In this document: positions 44,136-46,892 of the stretch, piece by piece | Position numbering within the stretch: position 1 is the first letter of the stretch | Layout of the letters: every line of letters begins with the position of its first letter | Assembly: GCA_946613885.1 (NCBI GenBank) | Contig: CAMOGA010000009.1 | Location: 1 to 46,892 of the forward strand | DNA: 46,892 nt | Direction: 5' to 3' | From: an uncultured Pseudomonadota bacterium | GTDB taxonomy: Bacteria; Pseudomonadota; Alphaproteobacteria; Rs-D84 | Position numbers and translations under genes: made by a program | The notes under the pieces: model-generated | Databases searched by the model: none | Told to the model about the DNA's origin: nothing | What the model saw: only the letters and a program-made list of their open reading frames with translations

Positions 44136-45224
44136 TTATTTACGTTTTTCACCAATATAAATTCCCATGTCTGTTGCAATTTGCAACAACACATCATCGG
44201 GGTCAACATACCTGTTTGATGTCATCGCACCGATTATTTTTGGATCTTTGACATGTTTCCCCGCTGCAAAGAAATCATCCAAAGATATTGTTTTATATTC
44301 GCCATTTTGTATTGTTGTCATTACATAGGTTTCGTTATTTTCAATCGCGCGTAATGCGGTTTCCGCAAATCCAGCCGCCAATATTCTGTCTGATGCAACT
44401 GTGTCACCTGCCCTTTGAATATGTTCTGGAAATGCTGTTCTGTTTGCAATTCCATTTGCATTTAATTGGCGTGAAATCATATCAGCCGGTTTTCCAGAAT
44501 GACCACGCATAGTAATCCCCTCTGACACCATGATAATACCATAATCACGTTTTGATTGTTTAATATGTTTTATCATGTTTTCAATATCAAATTTTATTTC
44601 TGGAATCAATATTGCATCTGCCCCGATTGCAACGCCTGCTGACAAAGCCAATTGCCCGCAATCGCGTCCCATTGTTTGCACAACAAACCAGCGATGATGG
44701 CTGCGTGCTGTTAATAACAATTGATCACAATAAGACACCAATTGTTGAACCGCGGTATCAAAACCAATCGTTTTATCAGTCAACGGAACATCCATATCCA
44801 CAGTTTTTGGAATACAAACCAATTGAACATCATTGTATATTTCACGATATAAATGCGCCAACGATAACGAACCATTTCCGCCAACCAAAATTAACGCATC
44901 CAGATTTAAATCATGCAAAGATTTTTGCAATCTTTTATTAAAAGATGCCAATTTACCCGCCCGGGCAGACGATTCAAAATTTGTTGTATGTGCATTACCG
45001 TTGGATAAAACACTGCCCGCCAAATGTGACGAAGCAAATTGGAAAGATTCATTTGTTAACTCTATTACACAGGCAGGATTCATATACAATCCGTCTGTTC
45101 CGTCCTTGATACCGATAATTTTCCATTTACGACGTTTACAACCATCAACAACACGTTGAATAACTGTATTCAATCCAGAACAATCGCCACCTGTGGTCAT
45201 AATTCCCACTTTTTTTATTGTCAT
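44136..45224 (-). CDS. pfkA: 6-phosphofructokinase
   Basis: Protein of 362 residues, family PFKA, phosphorylating fructose-6-phosphate in glycolysis. Motifs: GIMTTGGDCSGLN (nucleotide/phosphate loop), VGGNGSLSLA, CIPKTVDMDV with the catalytic Asp, QTMGRDCGQLAL and VSEGITMRGHSG. The donor-determining positions are Gly in GGNGS and Lys in PKTVD. Gly there suits ATP, Lys is typical of PPi-type and the long group III ATP enzymes, so the donor is uncertain. CAGGGGGT precedes the ATG; extended -10 promoter at 45252-45260. PFK is infrequent in Alphaproteobacteria, many of which use Entner-Doudoroff. Confidence 0.93.
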   Translation of the reverse strand: MTIKKVGIMTTGGDCSGLNTVIQRVVDGCKRRKWKIIGIKDGTDGLYMNPACVIELTNESFQFASSHLAGSVLSNGNAHTTNFESSARAGKLASFNKRLQKSLHDLNLDALILVGGNGSLSLAHLYREIYNDVQLVCIPKTVDMDVPLTDKTIGFDTAVQQLVSYCDQLLLTARSHHRWFVVQTMGRDCGQLALSAGVAIGADAILIPEIKFDIENMIKHIKQSKRDYGIIMVSEGITMRGHSGKPADMISRQLNANGIANRTAFPEHIQRAGDTVASDRILAAGFAETALRAIENNETYVMTTIQNGEYKTISLDDFFAAGKHVKDPKIIGAMTSNRYVDPDDVLLQIATDMGIYIGEKRK

Positions 45225-45251
45225 AATTTACCCCCTGATATTTGTTGATAC

Positions 45252-45260
45252 ATTATATCA
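45252..45260 (-). promoter_or_regulatory. Extended -10 promoter of pfkA
   Basis: On the minus strand TGATATAAT (45252-45260), a perfect extended -10; weak -35. Confidence 0.55.
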
Positions 45261-45268
45261 CAAAAAGA

Positions 45269-45296
45269 TTGACAAATAAATATTTTTTGGAATAAT
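45269..45296 (+). promoter_or_regulatory. Promoter of the LysM protein gene
   Basis: TTGACA (45269-45274), 16-nt spacer, AATAAT (45291-45296), divergent from the pfkA promoter. Confidence 0.6.
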
Positions 45297-45321
45297 TTTG
45301 TCAAAGACAAGGAGGTTTATC

Positions 45322-46458
45322 ATGGCAAACACAAATATCGGCAAAACCAAACGTTCCACAGATGATTTGATTAATGACGCAATCAATCGTCAACAATCTT
45401 GGTTGAACGGTCGCCGTCAATTCACTCGCAGATTTTTACGCAAATTTCATATTAACAATGAAACCACTCAACAACCAGAACCCGTTTCAACCACAAAAGA
45501 CACAGATACAAAACACAACCAAAGCAAACAAATTATACGTTCTTATTGGTTCCCGATAATGTGTGCTGTGATTGTTATTTTATTGGCTGTATTCGTTATG
45601 TTATTCAAAATAAACGCACCAGTAAAAATCATAACCCCATCTGTTCCAGAACCAATTGTACGAACAATAAAAAATAACAACATTAAAAAAACACCATCTT
45701 TTGATTTGGTCAGAATCGAAAAAAACGGAAACATTATTATTGCAGGTCGCAATGTTCGTGAATCCAATATTTCAATTGTTATAAACAACCGCATTGTTTC
45801 AACCGAACACACAAACAAAGATGGTGAATTTGTTTACGCACCAAACACCGCATTAAAACCGGGAAATTATGTAATCAGTTTGATTGACGCAGACAAAAAC
45901 ATTAAATCTGAAGATTCTGTATTCGTATATATTTCCGAACAAGGATATAAAAATTCCGTATCTTTATTGATGACCAAAGATGGCAGCAAAATCTTGCAAT
46001 CTCCAACATTAAACGATGGTGATTTGGTTGTGTCAAAAATCGATTATCTGGACACAGGCCGCATGATTGTATCTGGACGTGCATTACCCAGATTGCGCGT
46101 ATCTTTATCTTTGAACGATAAATATCTGGGATTTGCCCGCGTATCTGATTATAAAAATTTTGGTTTGGGTGCAGATGTTGGCAATCTGGAAAGTGGTAAA
46201 GAATACAAATTAAACATTCGCTTGCATGACAGCAACGACACAACAATTGCAGAAATCGAACACAAATTTGTTATGCCAGAAATGACTGATGATAACAACA
46301 CATTTTACACGGTGCGTCGTGGGGATTGTTTGTGGATAATTGCACGCAATTTTTTACGTCGTGGAATTTTGTTTACCATGATTGCAGAACGTAACACAAT
46401 AAAAAATCCTAATTTGATTTATCCAGACCAATTGTTGCAAATTCCAACCAAAAACTAA
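45322..46458 (+). CDS. Membrane-anchored LysM-domain protein
   Basis: Protein of 378 residues, started at ATG 45322 (MANTNIGK) after ACAAGGAGG. A basic cytoplasmic N-terminus (about 1-72) precedes one membrane helix (about 76-99, MCAVIVILLAVFVMLF). The periplasmic part has two beta-rich Ig-like segments (GNIIIAGRNV, MIVSGRALPRLRVSL) and a C-terminal LysM domain (FYTVRRGDCLWIIARNFL to PDQLLQIP). LysM binds peptidoglycan, so it likely links the inner membrane to the wall. Similar Ig-LysM proteins are known in Alphaproteobacteria. Co-transcribed with the small gene 17 nt downstream. Confidence 0.87.
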   Translation: MANTNIGKTKRSTDDLINDAINRQQSWLNGRRQFTRRFLRKFHINNETTQQPEPVSTTKDTDTKHNQSKQIIRSYWFPIMCAVIVILLAVFVMLFKINAPVKIITPSVPEPIVRTIKNNNIKKTPSFDLVRIEKNGNIIIAGRNVRESNISIVINNRIVSTEHTNKDGEFVYAPNTALKPGNYVISLIDADKNIKSEDSVFVYISEQGYKNSVSLLMTKDGSKILQSPTLNDGDLVVSKIDYLDTGRMIVSGRALPRLRVSLSLNDKYLGFARVSDYKNFGLGADVGNLESGKEYKLNIRLHDSNDTTIAEIEHKFVMPEMTDDNNTFYTVRRGDCLWIIARNFLRRGILFTMIAERNTIKNPNLIYPDQLLQIPTKN

Positions 46459-46475
46459 AAACAAAAGGATTGCAC

Positions 46476-46724
46476 ATGAACGAACGCAAACAAAATCATC
46501 GTGAATACTACAACCCTACGCAAACCAAACCAAACAAAAGTGCCGAAGAATTATTGTTTGAAATAAAAATGTTCATGACACATGTAAAGTTAACTCCGAC
46601 AGATTTTTTTATGTTAAACAAACTAATTCGCCAATTAAATGCACAAAAAAATACTATGCCAGGCAAGGTTATACGCGGACTAGAAACCAAATTTAATAAA
46701 ATAAAAAACCAATATCAAAGATAA
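46476..46724 (+). CDS. Small hypothetical protein downstream of the LysM gene
   Basis: Protein of 82 residues, soluble, basic, mostly helical (SAEELLFEIKMFMTHVKL, DFFMLNKLIRQLNAQ). No family recognised. ATG 46476 has AAAAGGATTG upstream and lies 17 nt after the LysM gene, so the two are one operon. Confidence 0.7.
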   Translation: MNERKQNHREYYNPTQTKPNKSAEELLFEIKMFMTHVKLTPTDFFMLNKLIRQLNAQKNTMPGKVIRGLETKFNKIKNQYQR

Positions 46725-46777
46725 AGATATTTATTACTGGACTTTTATAAAACATTTGTGCAATATTATCACCATGT

Positions 46778-46851
46778 GCGAGTGTAGTACAATGGTAGAA
46801 CGAAAGCTTCCCAAGCTTTAGACGAGGGTTCGATTCCCTTCACTCGCACCA
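46778..46851 (+). tRNA. tRNA-Gly (anticodon CCC)
   Basis: Full cloverleaf of 74 nt with encoded CCA. Acceptor GCGAGTG/CACTCGC (46778-46784 with 46841-46847), anticodon stem AAAGC/GCTTT with loop TTCCCAA (anticodon CCC, 46810-46812), T arm with GGTTCGATTCC, discriminator A. The D stem GTAC/GAAC has one A-A mismatch compared with the usual GTTC/GAAC. Reads GGG codons. Confidence 0.97.
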
Positions 46852-46858
46852 AAAATAG

Positions 46859-46877
46859 AACCGGCCTTGTGCCGGTT
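46859..46877 (+). terminator. tRNA-Gly terminator
   Basis: AACCGGC / GCCGGTT stem (46859-46865 with 46871-46877), 5-nt loop, then ATGTTTTT. Confidence 0.85.
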
Positions 46878-46892
46878 ATGTTTTTGGATTGC

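Noticed and set aside
1..46892. TGA recoded to Trp
   Set aside because: Conserved proteins (DnaK, SecA, DnaE, S1) are full length without any in-frame TGA, and Trp is encoded by TGG.

Overview
The window is AT-rich, densely packed bacterial DNA that uses the standard bacterial code. Gene content and promoters point to an alphaproteobacterium, probably one of the uncultured, host- or gut-associated lineages with modest genomes. The evidence is the ruvB-ybgC-tolQ-tolR-tolA order, an alphaproteobacterial-type XRE regulator, an RpoH-like promoter before dnaK, and large secreted proteins built from InlB/Listeria-Bacteroides-type repeats. The lineage is an inference; no 16S gene is present. None of the CDSs called here ends in TGA; nearly all end in TAA.

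Layout. 1-1,000: a small secreted repeat protein behind a long structured leader. 1,119-2,279: a CorA-type metal channel and a small membrane/lipoprotein-like protein. 2,302-13,718 (all minus): adk, rpsA, thyA, tig, rplM-rpsI, then a run reading secreted protein -> response regulator -> histidine kinase -> argS -> unknown protein. 13,902-17,640 (plus): a degenerate alpha/beta hydrolase coupled to ruvB, ybgC, tolQ, tolR and tolA. 17,670-18,272 (minus): a small unknown gene and RNase P RNA. 18,433-26,438 (plus): three consecutive secreted repeat proteins of 1,312, 385 and 951 residues behind one strong promoter. 26,577-33,526: secA, dnaE, rsmH. 33,598-34,762: a CPxCT membrane protein and a helical partner. 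34,830-37,349: a large cysteine-rich secreted protein. 37,346-39,359: an XRE regulator divergent from gpmI. 39,386-40,853: an unknown gene and tadA divergent from rsmD. 40,958-46,851: rplY, dnaK, a small unknown gene, pfkA, a LysM membrane protein, a small unknown gene and tRNA-Gly(CCC).

Most of the window is housekeeping: translation (S1, L13, S9, L25, ArgS, TadA, RsmH, RsmD, RNase P, tRNA-Gly), folding (trigger factor, DnaK), secretion (SecA), replication and repair (DnaE, RuvB, ThyA) and glycolysis (PfkA, GpmI). SecA immediately follows the block of Sec-exported repeat proteins.

The most unusual material is the secreted repeat family. A cysteine-rich module with a central YCWC/MCWC signature occurs five times in three proteins. 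The ends of the three adjacent proteins look like complementary halves of one repeat, which suggests either an ancestral gene split or head-to-tail assembly. Other leads are a riboswitch-like attenuator before the first gene, an H-type pseudoknot at the start of the rpsA transcript, a dyad over the rplM promoter, one palindromic -35 hexamer apparently shared by two divergent promoters, a hydrolase that has lost its catalytic residues, and the absence of TGA stops.
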